DNA of 64,000 nt, from positions 17,657 through 81,656 of the forward strand of contig NZ_QAJK01000037.1 of NCBI RefSeq assembly GCF_003852515.1, in the 5' to 3' direction. Within the stretch, counting starts at the first letter, position 1; the number at the start of each line of letters is the position of its first letter. A program made the translations under genes and the position numbers. Of this stretch, positions 25,458-35,352 are shown piece after piece. This DNA is from Variovorax sp. KBW07. Lineage in GTDB: Bacteria; Pseudomonadota; Gammaproteobacteria; Burkholderiales; Burkholderiaceae_C. The notes under the pieces are model-generated. The model saw only the letters and a program-made list of their open reading frames with translations. It was not told the DNA's origin and did not search any database.

Positions 25458-25501
25458 AGCCACGACCTCGAGAAGACTTCACCCCAAAAAAGGAAAACCC
25501 G

Positions 25502-26611
25502 ATGAACGCTGAAGAAACACGCGATCGTTTTGTAGCCCTGCGTGCCAAGGGCATGCGCCACAAGGACGCCGCCGCGGCCATGGGCCTGCCCGAAGGCGCC
25601 GCCATTGCCGCGCACACCGGCACGCACGACAAGGGCCTGCGCGCCACGCGCCTGAAGGGGCCGTGGGTCGAACTGCTGCAGGCGCTCGAACTCTGCGGCC
25701 CCGTGCTGGCGCTGACGCGCAACGAGACCACGGTGCATGAAAAGACCGGTGTCTACGAGAAGGTGTCGGGCAGCGACAAGATGGGGCTCGCACTCGGCGA
25801 GGCCATCGACCTGCGGCTTTTCTTCAGCCGCTGGCACGCGGGTTTTGCCGTGAGCGAAGCGGCGGCCAACCACGGCGTGCCGCCGTCGCTGAGCCTGCAG
25901 TTCTTCGACGCGAGCGGCATGGCGGTTCACAAGATCTTTGCACGCGATGCGACGGACCGTGATGCGCTGCAGTCGGTCATCGACACCTACACCGCCGCTG
26001 ACGAACCGGTGGTGTTCGTGCCGGCCGAAGCCAAGGCCGCGCCGCGCGACGACGGTGTCATCGATGCCGTGGGGCTGGCCGAGGCCTGGCGCGGCATGCA
26101 GGACACGCACGAATTCTTCGGCCTGCTGAACAAGTTCGACGTCGAGCGCCAGCAGAGCTTTCGCCTGACCGAAGGCGAGTTCACGCAGCGCGCCGCTCTG
26201 AGCGCCATTCGCGACCTGCTGAATGAAGCCGCTTTCGACGGCACGCCGATCATGGTGTTCGTCGGCAGCCCCGGCTGCATCCAGATTCACAGCGGCCCCG
26301 TGACGCGCATCGAGCCGATGGAAATGCGCGGCGCCGACGAAAACGCGCCGCCGATCCGCTGGCTCAATGTGCTCGATCCGGGGTTCAACCTGCATCTGCG
26401 CGAAGACCGCATCGCCAGCGTGTGGATCGTCGAAAAGCCGACCAGCGACGGTGTCGTGACCTCGGTCGAAGCCTTCGATGGCCAGGGCGAGCTCATGGCC
26501 ATGTTCTTCGGCGCGCGCAAGCCCGGCGTACCCGAGCGCGAAGAGTGGCGCCACATCGTGCGCGGTCTGGCGCGCCTGGGAACCACGCAGCAGACAACGC
26601 AGCAGGCCTGA
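25502..26611 (+). CDS. hmuS: Haem-trafficking/degrading factor HmuS
   Basis: 369 residues from the ATG at 25502. HmuS/HemS/ChuS proteins take haem from the ABC importer in the cytoplasm and store, pass on or degrade it. The family is a tandem repeat of two similar halves, seen here at about 20-180 and 205-355. FFDASGMAVHKIF (about 134-146) contains the conserved His143. It is co-directional with the receptor (44-base gap) and hmuT (23-base gap). Confidence 0.92.
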   Translation: MNAEETRDRFVALRAKGMRHKDAAAAMGLPEGAAIAAHTGTHDKGLRATRLKGPWVELLQALELCGPVLALTRNETTVHEKTGVYEKVSGSDKMGLALGEAIDLRLFFSRWHAGFAVSEAAANHGVPPSLSLQFFDASGMAVHKIFARDATDRDALQSVIDTYTAADEPVVFVPAEAKAAPRDDGVIDAVGLAEAWRGMQDTHEFFGLLNKFDVERQQSFRLTEGEFTQRAALSAIRDLLNEAAFDGTPIMVFVGSPGCIQIHSGPVTRIEPMEMRGADENAPPIRWLNVLDPGFNLHLREDRIASVWIVEKPTSDGVVTSVEAFDGQGELMAMFFGARKPGVPEREEWRHIVRGLARLGTTQQTTQQA

Positions 26612-26634
26612 ATTCCGTGACCTCCATAACCTCC

Positions 26635-27534
26635 ATGAACGACTTCGAACGAATCGGCACCTTGGCGCCGCGCCGCCGGACCGTGCTGCGCCTGCTCTCA
26701 GCTTCGTCGCTGGGCGCCGCCGTGCTGCCCGCATTCGCGCAAGCACCGTCGCGCCTGCCCAGGCTCGTGACCGTGAGTGGCGCGATCACCGAGATCGTCT
26801 ACCTGCTCGGCGCCGAAGGGCAACTCGTGGGCACCGACACCACCAGCCTGTATCCGGCGGCGGCACGCGGCACGCCCAAGGTCGGCTACATGCGGCAACT
26901 GTCGGCCGAGGGCCTGCTCTCGCTGAAGCCCGACGCCATCATTGCCACCAACGAATCGGGCCCGCCGGTGGTGCTCGACCAGGTCCGCAGCGCGGGCGTC
27001 AAGGTCGAGATCATCGAGGCCGACCACAGCTGGAGCGAGGTGCAGCGCAAGGTGCAGGCCGTGGGCCGCGCCGCCGCCAAGGAGGCGCAGGCGCGCGAAC
27101 TGCAGGCCAGGCTCGATGTCGAATGGGCCACCGTGCAACAGCGCGTGGGCGCCGCCAAGGGGCGCAAGCCGAAGGTGCTGTTCGTGCTGTCGCACAGCGC
27201 GAGCCCGCAGGTCTCCGGCGAGAAGACCGCCGCGCATTCGGTGATCGGCTTTGCCGGCGGCGTGAATGCGCTGGGCGGCTTCCAGGGTTACCGGCCCATG
27301 ACGGCCGAAGCCATGGCCAGTGCCGCGCCCGACATCATCCTCACCAGCACGCAGAGCATCGAGGCCCATGGTGGCGTCGACAAGTTCTGGCAGCGGCCCG
27401 AACTGGTGCTCACGCCGGCCTACAAGAAGCGCGCGTTGATCACGCAAGACGCCTTGCTGCTGCTGGGCTTCGGCCCGCGCACGCCGGCGTCCATCTCCGA
27501 TCTGCACGACAAGTTCCTGGCTGCCGTGGCATGA
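26635..27534 (+). CDS. hmuT: Periplasmic haem-binding protein HmuT
   Basis: 299 residues from the ATG at 26635; a GTG at 26617 would add six residues. A signal with a twin-arginine-like start (RRRTVLRLLSASSLGAAVLP) exports it. The fold is that of type III binding proteins: TVSGAITEIVYLLGAEGQLVG at the N lobe, a long linking helix, and DALLLLGFGPRTPASISDLH at the end. It would hand haem to HmuUV. Its stop overlaps the hmuU start by four bases. Confidence 0.93.
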   Translation: MNDFERIGTLAPRRRTVLRLLSASSLGAAVLPAFAQAPSRLPRLVTVSGAITEIVYLLGAEGQLVGTDTTSLYPAAARGTPKVGYMRQLSAEGLLSLKPDAIIATNESGPPVVLDQVRSAGVKVEIIEADHSWSEVQRKVQAVGRAAAKEAQARELQARLDVEWATVQQRVGAAKGRKPKVLFVLSHSASPQVSGEKTAAHSVIGFAGGVNALGGFQGYRPMTAEAMASAAPDIILTSTQSIEAHGGVDKFWQRPELVLTPAYKKRALITQDALLLLGFGPRTPASISDLHDKFLAAVA

Positions 27535-28568
27535 GCCAGAGGTTCACGGCACGGGCCGTGCTGGGCGGCAGCGCGCTGCTGCTCGTTGCGGCCTTCGTGG
27601 TGGGGGCGGTGTCCGGCGCCTACGCCATCAGTCTTTCGCAACTCTGGAACGTGCTCACTTCGCTGGGGCAGGGCGGGGCCGACAAGTCGCCCGAGCACCT
27701 GGTGTTTCTCAACATCCGCCTGCCGCGCCTCGTGCTCGGCGTGGCGGCGGGTGCGGGGCTCGGCATGGCGGGCACGCTGATGCAGGGGCTGTTTCGCAAT
27801 CCACTGGCCGACCCCGGGTTGGTGGGCATCAGCAGCGGGGCTGCGTTGGCGGCGGGCGTCACGATCGTGCTTGGCGCATGGCTCTGGCCGGTGCTGCCCC
27901 GCACGCTGGGCAGCTGGACGCTGGTGCTCATGGCCTTCGGCGGAGGCTTGTCCGTCACCTTGCTGATCTACGGCCTCTCGCGCAGCGAAGGCGGCACGCG
28001 CATGGCGTTGATGCTGCTCGCGGGCATCGCCGTCAATGCATTGGCGGGCGCGGGGCTGGGCTTCCTGAGCGTGATGGCGACCGACGAGCAACTGCGCAGC
28101 CTGCAGTTCTGGCTGCTCGGCAGCCTGGGCGGGGCGCGCTGGAGCGCCGTGCTGCTGGTCGGCGTGGCGGTGCTGCTGTCTTGCGTGGCGGCACGGTCGC
28201 TCGCGGCGCCGCTGAATGCCATCGCACTCGGCGAGGCGCAGGCGGCGCTGCTCGGCGTCGACGTGGAGCGCACCAAGCGGCGCGCCATCGTCGTCACGGC
28301 GGTGGCCGTGGGGGCGGTAACGGCCACGACCGGGATCATCGGTTTCATCGGGCTGATCGCGCCGCACTGGGTGCGCATGATGGCCGGGCCGGACCATCGT
28401 GTGGTGCTGCCGGCTTCGGCCTTGTTGGGCGCGGCACTGGTGCTCGCGGCCGACACCGTGGCGCGCACCGTCATGGCACCGGCCGAACTGCCGCTGGGCG
28501 TGCTCACCGCGTTCATCGGCGTGCCTATGTTCCTGTTGATGCTGCGGCACTTCAAGGGGCGCATATGA
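27531..28568 (+). CDS. hmuU: Haem ABC transporter permease HmuU (FecCD family)
   Basis: 345 residues. About ten transmembrane helices, with the FecCD/BtuC landmarks: RLPRLVLGVAAGAGLGMAGT, MQGLFRNPLADPGLVGISSG, and GIIGFIGLIAPHWVRMMAGP near the C terminus, which contacts the ATPase. It overlaps both neighbours by four bases (ATGA), so translation of hmuT, hmuU and hmuV is probably coupled. Confidence 0.95.
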   Translation: MSQRFTARAVLGGSALLLVAAFVVGAVSGAYAISLSQLWNVLTSLGQGGADKSPEHLVFLNIRLPRLVLGVAAGAGLGMAGTLMQGLFRNPLADPGLVGISSGAALAAGVTIVLGAWLWPVLPRTLGSWTLVLMAFGGGLSVTLLIYGLSRSEGGTRMALMLLAGIAVNALAGAGLGFLSVMATDEQLRSLQFWLLGSLGGARWSAVLLVGVAVLLSCVAARSLAAPLNAIALGEAQAALLGVDVERTKRRAIVVTAVAVGAVTATTGIIGFIGLIAPHWVRMMAGPDHRVVLPASALLGAALVLAADTVARTVMAPAELPLGVLTAFIGVPMFLLMLRHFKGRI

Positions 28569-29395
28569 CGACGGAGACCACGGCCACCACGGCGACCCTG
28601 CAACGCGACCCGATGGCGCTGCGTTGCGACGGTGTCGAAGTACGGATCGGAGCGAAGACACTGCTGGCGGACGCTTCGGTCAGCCTGGCGCCGGGCCGAG
28701 TGACTGCCATCCTCGGCCCCAATGGGGCTGGCAAGTCGACGCTGCTGTCGGTGCTGGCCGGCCAACGCGTGCCGACGCGAGGCAAGGTGACGCTCGACGG
28801 CCGCGCGCTCGCGGACCACGGCATGCCGGCGCTGGCGTTGCGCCGGGCGCTGATGCCGCAGGAAAGCGCGGTCGCCTTCGATTTCACCGCGCAAGAGATC
28901 GTCGCGCTGGGGCGCTACCCGCACCGCAAGGCGCCGGGGCACGACGAAGACGCGGTCATTGCCGAGGCGATGGCGCTGACCGACGTGTCGGCGCTGGCGT
29001 CGCGCGTGCTCAACACGCTGTCGGGCGGGGAAAAGTCCCGAGTCCACATGGCGCGGGCGCTGGCCCAGCTGTGGCACGCGCGCCCCGACGGCGCCACCCG
29101 CTGGCTGCTGCTCGACGAACCGACCGCGGCACTGGACCTGGCGCACCAGCATTCGGCGATGCGCCTGCTGCGTGCCTGGGCACAGCGCGGCGTGGGCGTG
29201 GTGGCCGTGCTGCACGACCTGAACCTGGCGCGGCGCTATGCCGACGAGGTGGTGGTGCTGGCCGGTGCGTCGGGCGGGGTGTGGCAGGGCGCGGCGGCCG
29301 AAGTGCTGGAGCCGGCCCTGATCGAATCGGTCTGGGGAACGCCCTGCCAGCCCGTGACGAGCGCCGACGGCACCGTGCAGTACCTGTTCGGCTGA
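28565..29395 (+). CDS. hmuV: Haem ABC transporter ATP-binding protein HmuV
   Basis: 276 residues. Walker A GPNGAGKST (about 49-57), Q-loop MPQESAVAFDFTAQE, signature LSGGEKSRVHMARAL (about 154-168), Walker B WLLLDEPTAALDLAHQ and the switch His in VLHDLNLARRYAD are intact. It is the ATPase driving haem entry through HmuU and the last gene of the haem operon. A long hairpin follows. Confidence 0.95.
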   Translation: MTTETTATTATLQRDPMALRCDGVEVRIGAKTLLADASVSLAPGRVTAILGPNGAGKSTLLSVLAGQRVPTRGKVTLDGRALADHGMPALALRRALMPQESAVAFDFTAQEIVALGRYPHRKAPGHDEDAVIAEAMALTDVSALASRVLNTLSGGEKSRVHMARALAQLWHARPDGATRWLLLDEPTAALDLAHQHSAMRLLRAWAQRGVGVVAVLHDLNLARRYADEVVVLAGASGGVWQGAAAEVLEPALIESVWGTPCQPVTSADGTVQYLFG

Positions 29396-29401
29396 ATAAG
29401 A

Positions 29402-29442
29402 AATAGCGCCTCGCGGCCATCAGATGGTCGCCGGGCGCTATT
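29402..29442. terminator. Long hairpin between converging hmuV and ppsR
   Basis: AATAGCGCC (29402-29410) pairs with GGCGCTATT (29434-29442), and the interior GCGGCCAT/ATGGTCGC pairs further. T-rich flanks are modest, so it is a probable, not certain, bidirectional terminator. Confidence 0.6.
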
Positions 29443-29458
29443 CAAAAGATAGCAAAAA

Positions 29459-30280
29459 TCAGTACGTCAGCCGCTCGGGCCGCAGTTCCTGCAGGATCGT
29501 CGTCGCGATTTCCTCGATCGACTTGGTGGTGGTCGACAGCCAGCGGATGCCGGCGCGCCGCATCATCGCTTCGGCTTCGCTCACCTCGTGGCGACAGTTT
29601 TCGAGGCTGGCGTAGCGCGAATCGGGCCGGCGCTCGTTACGGATCTCGCTGAGCCGCTCGGGCTGGATCGTCAGGCCGAAGATCTTCTTGCGGTGCGGCA
29701 GCAGGGCCGGTGGCAGCTGGCGGCGGTCGAAGTCTTCGGGAATCAGCGGGTAGTTGGCCGCTTTCAGCCCGTGCTGCATCGCCAGGTAGAGCGACGTGGG
29801 CGTCTTGCCGCTTCGGCTCACGCCCACCAGGATCACGTCGGCGCCCTGCAGGTCGCGGTTGCTCTGGCCATCGTCGTGCGCCAGGCTGAAGTCGATGGCG
29901 GCGATGCGGGCGTTGTATTCCTTGCTCTTGCTGACATCGCTGAAACGGCCGATGCGGTGGTTCGACTTCACGGCCAGCTCTATTTCGAGCGGGCGCACGA
30001 AGGTGCCGAACATGTCGAGCAGCATGCCCTTGCAGCCGGTTTCGATCACTTCCAGCACGTCCATGTTGGCCAGCGTGGTGAAGACGATGGGGCGCACGCC
30101 CTCCAGTTCGGCGGTGTGGTTGATGTGCCGCACCGCCTGGTGCGCCTTGTCGACGGTGTCGGTGAAAGGCAGCCGCACGTGGCGGGGCTTCATCTCGAAC
30201 TGGGCGAGCACGGCGTTGCCGAAAGTCTCGGCAGTGATGCCGGTGCCGTCGGAAATGAAGAAAACAGTGCGTGTATGCAT
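29459..30280 (-). CDS. ppsR: PEP synthase regulatory protein (bifunctional kinase/pyrophosphorylase)
   Basis: 273 residues from the ATG at 30280 ([20 protein letters not shown]). PpsR inactivates PEP synthase by ADP-dependent phosphorylation and restores it by phosphate-dependent dephosphorylation. The DUF299 landmarks are present: the N-terminal SDGTGIT, the P-loop-like [11 protein letters not shown] (about 152-162) and YPLIPEDF. It lies divergently from its target ppsA with a 189-base shared spacer, the common arrangement in proteobacteria. Confidence 0.95.
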   Translation of the reverse strand: MHTRTVFFISDGTGITAETFGNAVLAQFEMKPRHVRLPFTDTVDKAHQAVRHINHTAELEGVRPIVFTTLANMDVLEVIETGCKGMLLDMFGTFVRPLEIELAVKSNHRIGRFSDVSKSKEYNARIAAIDFSLAHDDGQSNRDLQGADVILVGVSRSGKTPTSLYLAMQHGLKAANYPLIPEDFDRRQLPPALLPHRKKIFGLTIQPERLSEIRNERRPDSRYASLENCRHEVSEAEAMMRRAGIRWLSTTTKSIEEIATTILQELRPERLTY

Positions 30281-30469
30281 GGTGTTGCTCTTGCGGCCTT
30301 GTCCTGCGGCGCGCGCGACCTTGCCACGCCTACAATCCGGGCCATTATCGGGAATCCGCTTTCCCAGCCCAATTCTTTCCATGCACACCGCGACCGCACC
30401 CAAAGCAACGACAACGATCGTGCCGCGCCGTCTGCATGCAGCGCCGGTTTCAACTTCTGGAGCTTCCCC

Positions 30470-32863
30470 ATGTCTGCACTTTTCGACGCGACCGCCCTGG
30501 TCGTACCGTTTGAAAACCTGAGAATGACCGACGTCGAGGCGGTTGGCGGAAAAAACGCCAGCCTCGGCGAAATGATCTCGCAGCTGCCGCAGGGCGTGCG
30601 CGTACCGACCGGTTTTGCGACCACGGCGCATGCATTCCGCCAGTTCCTGGCCCACGACGGCCTGGCCGACAAGATCAGCAAGCGGCTCGCCGCGCTGGAC
30701 ACCGAAGACGTGCGCGCGCTGGCCGTGGCCGGCGCCGAGATTCGCGCCATGGTCGAGGCCCAGCCTTTCCCGGCCGACCTGCAGAAGGCCATCGGCGAGG
30801 CCTACGCCAAGCTGAGCGCCGGCAACCCGGCCGCCTCGTTCGCCGTGCGTTCCTCGGCCACCGCCGAAGACCTGCCCGACGCTTCGTTCGCGGGCCAGCA
30901 GGAAACCTTCCTGAACGTGGTCGGCATCGACGACGTGCTGCACAAGATGAAGGAGGTGTTCGCCTCCCTCTACAACGACCGCGCCATCAGCTACCGCGTG
31001 CACAAGGGCTTCGAGCACGACGTGGTCGCTCTGTCGGCCGGCGTGCAGCGCATGGTGCGCTCCGACCTCGGCGCCGCTGGCGTCATGTTCACCATCGATA
31101 CCGAATCGGGCTTCGAAGACGTGGTGTTCATCACCTCCAGCTACGGTCTGGGCGAAACGGTGGTGCAGGGCGCGGTGAATCCCGACGAGTTCTACGTGCA
31201 CAAGCCGACGCTGCGCGCCGGCAAGCGCGCCGTGATCCGCCGAAACCTGGGCTCCAAGCTGATCCAGATGGAGTTCGCGACGCCCGAAGAGAAAAAGGCC
31301 AGCGGCAAGCTGGTGAAGACCACCGACGTCAAGGCCGAGCAGCGCAACCGCTACTCACTGAGCGACGCCGACGTCGAGCAACTGGCCAAGTACGCGCTGG
31401 TCATCGAAGAGCACTATGGCCGCGCGATGGACATCGAGTGGGGCAAGGACGGCACCGACGGCCACCTCTACATCCTGCAGGCACGCCCTGAAACCGTGAA
31501 GAGCCAGCAGCAGGGCAAGGCCGAGCAGCGCTACAAGCTGCTGGGCAAGGGCGCAGTGCTCGCCGAAGGCCGTGCCATTGGCCAGAAGATCGGCACCGGC
31601 CCCGTGCGCCTGGTGCACAACATCAGCGAAATGGACAAGGTGCAGGCCGGCGACGTGCTCGTCACCGACATGACCGACCCCAACTGGGAACCGGTGATGA
31701 AGCGCGCCGCCGCCATCGTCACCAACCGCGGCGGGCGCACCTGCCACGCGGCCATCATCGCGCGTGAACTCGGCATTCCGGCCGTGGTCGGCTGCGGCGA
31801 CGCGACCGATCTGCTGAAAGAAGGCACGCTGGTCACCGTGAGCTGCGCAGAGGGCGACACCGGCTTCATCTACGACGGCCTGCTCGAAACCGAAGTGACC
31901 GAAGTGCAGCGCGGCGTGATGCCCGAGATCGACCTGAAGATCATGATGAACGTGGGCAACCCGCAGCTCGCCTTCGACTTCGCGCAACTGCCGAACCACG
32001 GCGTGGGCCTGGCGCGCCTCGAATTCATCATCAACAACAACATCGGCGTGCACCCGAAGGCGATCCTCGACTACCCGAACGTCGACAACGACCTGAAGAA
32101 GGCCGTCGAGTCGGTGGCCCGCGGCCATGCGTCGCCGCGCGCCTTCTACGTCGACAAGGTGGCCGAAGGCATTGCCACCATCGGCGCGGCCTTCTGGCCC
32201 AAGCCTGTGATCGTTCGCTTGTCGGACTTCAAGTCGAACGAGTACCGCAAGCTGATCGGCGGTAGCCGCTACGAGCCGGAAGAAGAAAACCCGATGCTCG
32301 GCTTCCGTGGTGCCGCGCGTTACCTGAGCGCCGACTTCGGCGAGGCCTTTGCAATGGAATGCGAAGCCCTGAAGCGCGTGCGCAACGACATGGGCCTGAC
32401 CAACGTGCAGATCATGGTGCCCTTCGTGCGCACCCTGGGCCAGGCCGAGCGCGTGACCACGCTGCTGGGTGAGCACGGCTTGAAGCGCGGCGAGAACGAG
32501 CTCAAGCTGATCATGATGTGCGAAGTGCCGAGCAACGCCATCCTGGCCGACGAGTTCCTGCAGTTCTTCGACGGCTTCTCGATCGGCTCGAACGACCTGA
32601 CCCAGCTCACCCTGGGCCTGGACCGCGACTCCGGCCTCGAGCTGTTGGCCGCCGACTTCGACGAGCGCGACCCGGCCGTCAAGGCCTTGCTGAGCCGTGC
32701 CATCAAGGCCTGCAAGGCGCAGGGCAAGTACGTCGGTATCTGCGGCCAGGGCCCCAGCGACCACCCGGACTTCGCGCTCTGGCTGGCGGAAGAGGGGATC
32801 GAATCGATCTCGCTGAACCCCGACAGCGTGATCGACACCTGGCAGCAGCTGGCAAATCGCTGA
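30470..32863 (+). CDS. ppsA: Phosphoenolpyruvate synthase
   Basis: 797 residues from the ATG at 30470, with CTGGAG as ribosome binding site. It converts pyruvate, ATP and water to PEP, AMP and phosphate for gluconeogenesis. The N-terminal ATP-grasp domain contains [14 protein letters not shown] and [20 protein letters not shown]. The swivelling phosphohistidine domain has [20 protein letters not shown] (phospho-His about 426; the preceding Thr is the PpsR target). The C-terminal PEP domain holds [11 protein letters not shown] and [11 protein letters not shown] with the catalytic Cys. Confidence 0.97.
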   Translation: MSALFDATALVVPFENLRMTDVEAVGGKNASLGEMISQLPQGVRVPTGFATTAHAFRQFLAHDGLADKISKRLAALDTEDVRALAVAGAEIRAMVEAQPFPADLQKAIGEAYAKLSAGNPAASFAVRSSATAEDLPDASFAGQQETFLNVVGIDDVLHKMKEVFASLYNDRAISYRVHKGFEHDVVALSAGVQRMVRSDLGAAGVMFTIDTESGFEDVVFITSSYGLGETVVQGAVNPDEFYVHKPTLRAGKRAVIRRNLGSKLIQMEFATPEEKKASGKLVKTTDVKAEQRNRYSLSDADVEQLAKYALVIEEHYGRAMDIEWGKDGTDGHLYILQARPETVKSQQQGKAEQRYKLLGKGAVLAEGRAIGQKIGTGPVRLVHNISEMDKVQAGDVLVTDMTDPNWEPVMKRAAAIVTNRGGRTCHAAIIARELGIPAVVGCGDATDLLKEGTLVTVSCAEGDTGFIYDGLLETEVTEVQRGVMPEIDLKIMMNVGNPQLAFDFAQLPNHGVGLARLEFIINNNIGVHPKAILDYPNVDNDLKKAVESVARGHASPRAFYVDKVAEGIATIGAAFWPKPVIVRLSDFKSNEYRKLIGGSRYEPEEENPMLGFRGAARYLSADFGEAFAMECEALKRVRNDMGLTNVQIMVPFVRTLGQAERVTTLLGEHGLKRGENELKLIMMCEVPSNAILADEFLQFFDGFSIGSNDLTQLTLGLDRDSGLELLAADFDERDPAVKALLSRAIKACKAQGKYVGICGQGPSDHPDFALWLAEEGIESISLNPDSVIDTWQQLANR

Positions 32864-33102
32864 TTGCTGCTGATTGCAGCAGATCGATTGATCGCCCGGC
32901 GGCGGGCGCTCCCTGTGCCCGCCGTGCGACAGACTGCGGAAATCCCCATCGGGGGATTCCCCGTGTCAGCTTCCTGTCATTGAATCAAAGTGTGTTTCTG
33001 GTGTCAGACTTGTGACATTCACAGGGCGGCGCATCCCGGCAGCTTGCCTGGGGCGGCCTCGGTCGTCGCGGCGACTTGCCAGCACCTCGCGGGGAGACCA
33101 CC
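32864..33102 (+). other. Spacer with two hairpins after ppsA
   Basis: No gene seen. GGCGGGC/GCCCGCC (32901-32923) and AATCCCC/GGGGATT (32941-32958) form stable stems without T-runs. A GGGGAG ribosome binding site at 33091-33096 serves the next gene. Confidence 0.5.
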
Positions 33103-33597
33103 ATGATTCTTGTCAAGACAGAAGCGGGGCACCAGGCCCTGAAGGACCGCTCGGTGCCGCTGTCGCCGCGCCAGCGCTCCGCATTCATCCTTTTCGACGG
33201 CAAGCGCTCGGTCGACGACGTGCTCGCCGCCGGCATGGGCATCGCGCGTGAAGACATCGACCAGATGGTCGCGCTGGGCGTGCTGGAGCCGGTGGGCGGC
33301 AAAACAGCGTCGCTGATGGTGGGCGAGGCGCCCGCCGAGCCTTCCAGGCCTGCCGCGCAGGCTGCGGCGCCACCCCCGGTGCCGCCGTCTTCCGGCCGAA
33401 GCAAGCAGCAACGGTACAAAGACGCCTATCCCATCGCGACCCAACTGACCGGCAGCCTGGGCCTGATGGGGTTCCGGCTCAATCTCCAGGTCGAGGGCAC
33501 GACCAGCTACGACGACCTGGTGGCGCTGGCTCCCAAGATCCGCGCCGCGGTCGGCGCCGAGAAGGCCGCGGCCCTCGACAAGGCCCTGAACGACTGA
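33103..33597 (+). CDS. Uncharacterised two-domain protein
   Basis: 164 residues, not assigned to a named family. The N-terminal domain (about 1-66) has a winged-helix look: KTEAGHQALKDRSVPLSPRQ, then AFILFDGKRSVDDVLAAG and a helix ending VALGVLEPVG. A Pro/Ala linker (about 70-98) with PPPVPPSSGRS leads to a helical C-terminal domain (about 100-164: RYKDAYPIATQLTGSLGLMG). There is no signal peptide or membrane segment. I recall similar wHTH-linker-helix proteins as common in betaproteobacteria but without a function. The strong RBS and typical codon use argue that it is real. Confidence 0.75.
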   Translation: MILVKTEAGHQALKDRSVPLSPRQRSAFILFDGKRSVDDVLAAGMGIAREDIDQMVALGVLEPVGGKTASLMVGEAPAEPSRPAAQAAAPPPVPPSSGRSKQQRYKDAYPIATQLTGSLGLMGFRLNLQVEGTTSYDDLVALAPKIRAAVGAEKAAALDKALND

Positions 33598-33712
33598 GCG
33601 ATTTGCCAGGTTGCGAATTTCAAGACTATAATCGCCGGCTTTGCCTTGCCACACTGCGCCCGACGCTGCAGGTGGCTTTTCCTCTTCTACGGAAGAATCC
33701 ACAAGGAGTGCC

Positions 33713-34087
33713 ATGCGTCACTACGAAATCATTTTGCTGATCCACCCGGATCAGAGCGAACAAGTTCCGGCAATGCTGGAGCGCTACAAGGGCCTGATCA
33801 CGGCCGGCGGCGGCAAGATCCACCGCGTTGAAGACTGGGGCCGCCGTCAGCTGGCATACCAGATCAACAAGCTCAACAAGGCCCACTACCTGTGCGTCAA
33901 CATCGAAGCTGAGCAAACCGTGATGGGCGAACTCGAACACGCGTTCAAGTTCAACGACGCCGTGCTGCGCCACCTGACCGTTCAGAAGAAGAAGGCCGAC
34001 ACCGGTCCTTCGTCGATGATGAAGACGGTCGAGCGCGAAGAGGCTCGCAAGGCCCAGCAGGCCGAATACGCCGCCAACAACAACTGA
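33713..34087 (+). CDS. rpsF: 30S ribosomal protein S6
   Basis: 124 residues from the ATG at 33713 with AAGGAG upstream. [20 protein letters not shown] and [20 protein letters not shown] are the S6 hallmarks. A Lys/Glu/Ala-rich tail follows the ferredoxin-like fold. It leads the conserved rpsF-priB-rpsR-rplI cluster. Confidence 0.98.
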   Translation: MRHYEIILLIHPDQSEQVPAMLERYKGLITAGGGKIHRVEDWGRRQLAYQINKLNKAHYLCVNIEAEQTVMGELEHAFKFNDAVLRHLTVQKKKADTGPSSMMKTVEREEARKAQQAEYAANNN

Positions 34088-34091
34088 TGGC

Positions 34092-34406
34092 GTGACTGCT
34101 GCCGCTGCGGCAACCGGGGTCAACCAGCTTTTGCTGACCGCCTCTGTCGCCGAACTCGGAGCCCTGCGATTCACGCCAGCCGGCTTGCCCGCCATCGATC
34201 TGAAGCTCGACCATGAGTCGACGCTTCTCGAGGCAGGAAAAGCCAGGCAGGTGAAGACGGCCCTCAAGGCCGTTGCCTTCGGCGCCATCGCCGAACGGCT
34301 CGCAACGCAGTCGATGGGAAGTCTCTGGCGTTTTCAGGGATTTCTCGCGACACCGGGCAACGGCAAGCATCCGGTCCTGCACATCCAGGATTTTCAGCAA
34401 GATTAA
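34092..34406 (+). CDS. priB: Primosomal replication protein N (PriB)
   Basis: 104 residues from a GTG four bases after the rpsF stop. PriB is a small OB-fold single-strand DNA-binding protein in replication restart. NQLLLTASVAELGALRFTPA, LDHESTLLEAGKAR and WRFQGFLATPGNGKHPVLHI follow the OB strands. Its place between rpsF and rpsR is diagnostic. Confidence 0.93.
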   Translation: MTAAAAATGVNQLLLTASVAELGALRFTPAGLPAIDLKLDHESTLLEAGKARQVKTALKAVAFGAIAERLATQSMGSLWRFQGFLATPGNGKHPVLHIQDFQQD

Positions 34407-34427
34407 TTTTCGACAAGAGGTCCCCAA

Positions 34428-34709
34428 ATGGCCACGTTCAAGAAATTCAACAAAGACAAGCGCCCGAAGCGCAACACCCAGTCGCTGCTGTTCAAGCGCA
34501 AGCGCTTCTGCCGTTTCACCGTCGCTGGCGTCGAAGAAATCGACTACAAGGACATCGACACGCTGCGTGACTTCATCAGCGAAAACGGCAAGATCATCCC
34601 CGCACGCCTGACCGGCACGCGCGCGATCTACCAACGCCAGCTGAACACCGCGATCAAGCGCGCTCGCTTCCTGGCCATGGTGCCGTACAGCGACCAGCAC
34701 CGCGTCTAA
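34428..34709 (+). CDS. rpsR: 30S ribosomal protein S18
   Basis: 93 residues. The S18 core is intact: [20 protein letters not shown], then [20 protein letters not shown]. The N terminus is basic ([15 protein letters not shown]). It is co-transcribed with S6, PriB and L9. Confidence 0.98.
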   Translation: MATFKKFNKDKRPKRNTQSLLFKRKRFCRFTVAGVEEIDYKDIDTLRDFISENGKIIPARLTGTRAIYQRQLNTAIKRARFLAMVPYSDQHRV

Positions 34710-34721
34710 GGAGCCGAGACC

Positions 34722-35174
34722 ATGCAAATCATTCTTCTGGACAAGGTTCTGAACGTCGGCGGCCTGGGCGATATCGTCAAGGTCAAGGACGGCTACGCAC
34801 GCAACTTCCTGATCCCGACGGGCCGCGCCCGCCGCGCCACGGCTGCCAACAAGGCCGAATTCGAAGCCAAGCGCGTCGAACTCGAAAAGGCTGCGGCCGC
34901 CAAGCTGGCCGACATGCAAGCCCAGGGCGAAAAGCTCGGCGGCACGACCGTCAAGCTCACGCAAAAGGCTGGCGTCGATGGCCGCCTGTTCGGTTCGGTC
35001 ACCAACGGCGACATCGCCGAAGAACTGGGCAAGCAAGGCTACAAGGTTGTCAAGTCGCAAGTGCGCCTGCCCAACGGCCCGATCAAGGTCGTCGGCGACA
35101 GCACCGTGAGCGTTGCGCTGCACACCGACGTGGTGGTCGACATCACCGTCACGGTCTACGGCGAAACCGCCTGA
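34722..35174 (+). CDS. rplI: 50S ribosomal protein L9
   Basis: 150 residues. The N-terminal domain [20 protein letters not shown], then [16 protein letters not shown], the long connecting helix (about 45-75) and the C-terminal domain are standard for L9. It ends the ribosomal cluster at a terminator. Confidence 0.98.
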   Translation: MQIILLDKVLNVGGLGDIVKVKDGYARNFLIPTGRARRATAANKAEFEAKRVELEKAAAAKLADMQAQGEKLGGTTVKLTQKAGVDGRLFGSVTNGDIAEELGKQGYKVVKSQVRLPNGPIKVVGDSTVSVALHTDVVVDITVTVYGETA

Positions 35175-35202
35175 TCCCGAACAGCGCCTCGTGCGCTGTC
35201 GA

Positions 35203-35226
35203 AAAAGCCGCCTCCGGGCGGCTTTT
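35203..35226 (+). terminator. Terminator after rplI
   Basis: AAAAGCCGCC-TCCG-GGCGGCTTTT, followed by GTTTTT. It separates the ribosomal cluster from dnaB. Confidence 0.85.
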
Positions 35227-35352
35227 GTTTTTCCGCGACCGAGGTTGAAGTTCTCCGGTGGTATTGCACTGGAAGATCACCGTTTATTCACAACCTTGTC
35301 CACACGCGCAGCGCCGTGCGCGGCTTAGCATGCAGGGTTGCAAGGGAAGTCC

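Noticed and set aside
23130-25463. Long antisense frame across the haem receptor
   Set aside because: Biased composition (Val, Ala, Arg, Asp) and no recognisable domain; the receptor on the plus strand is clear.
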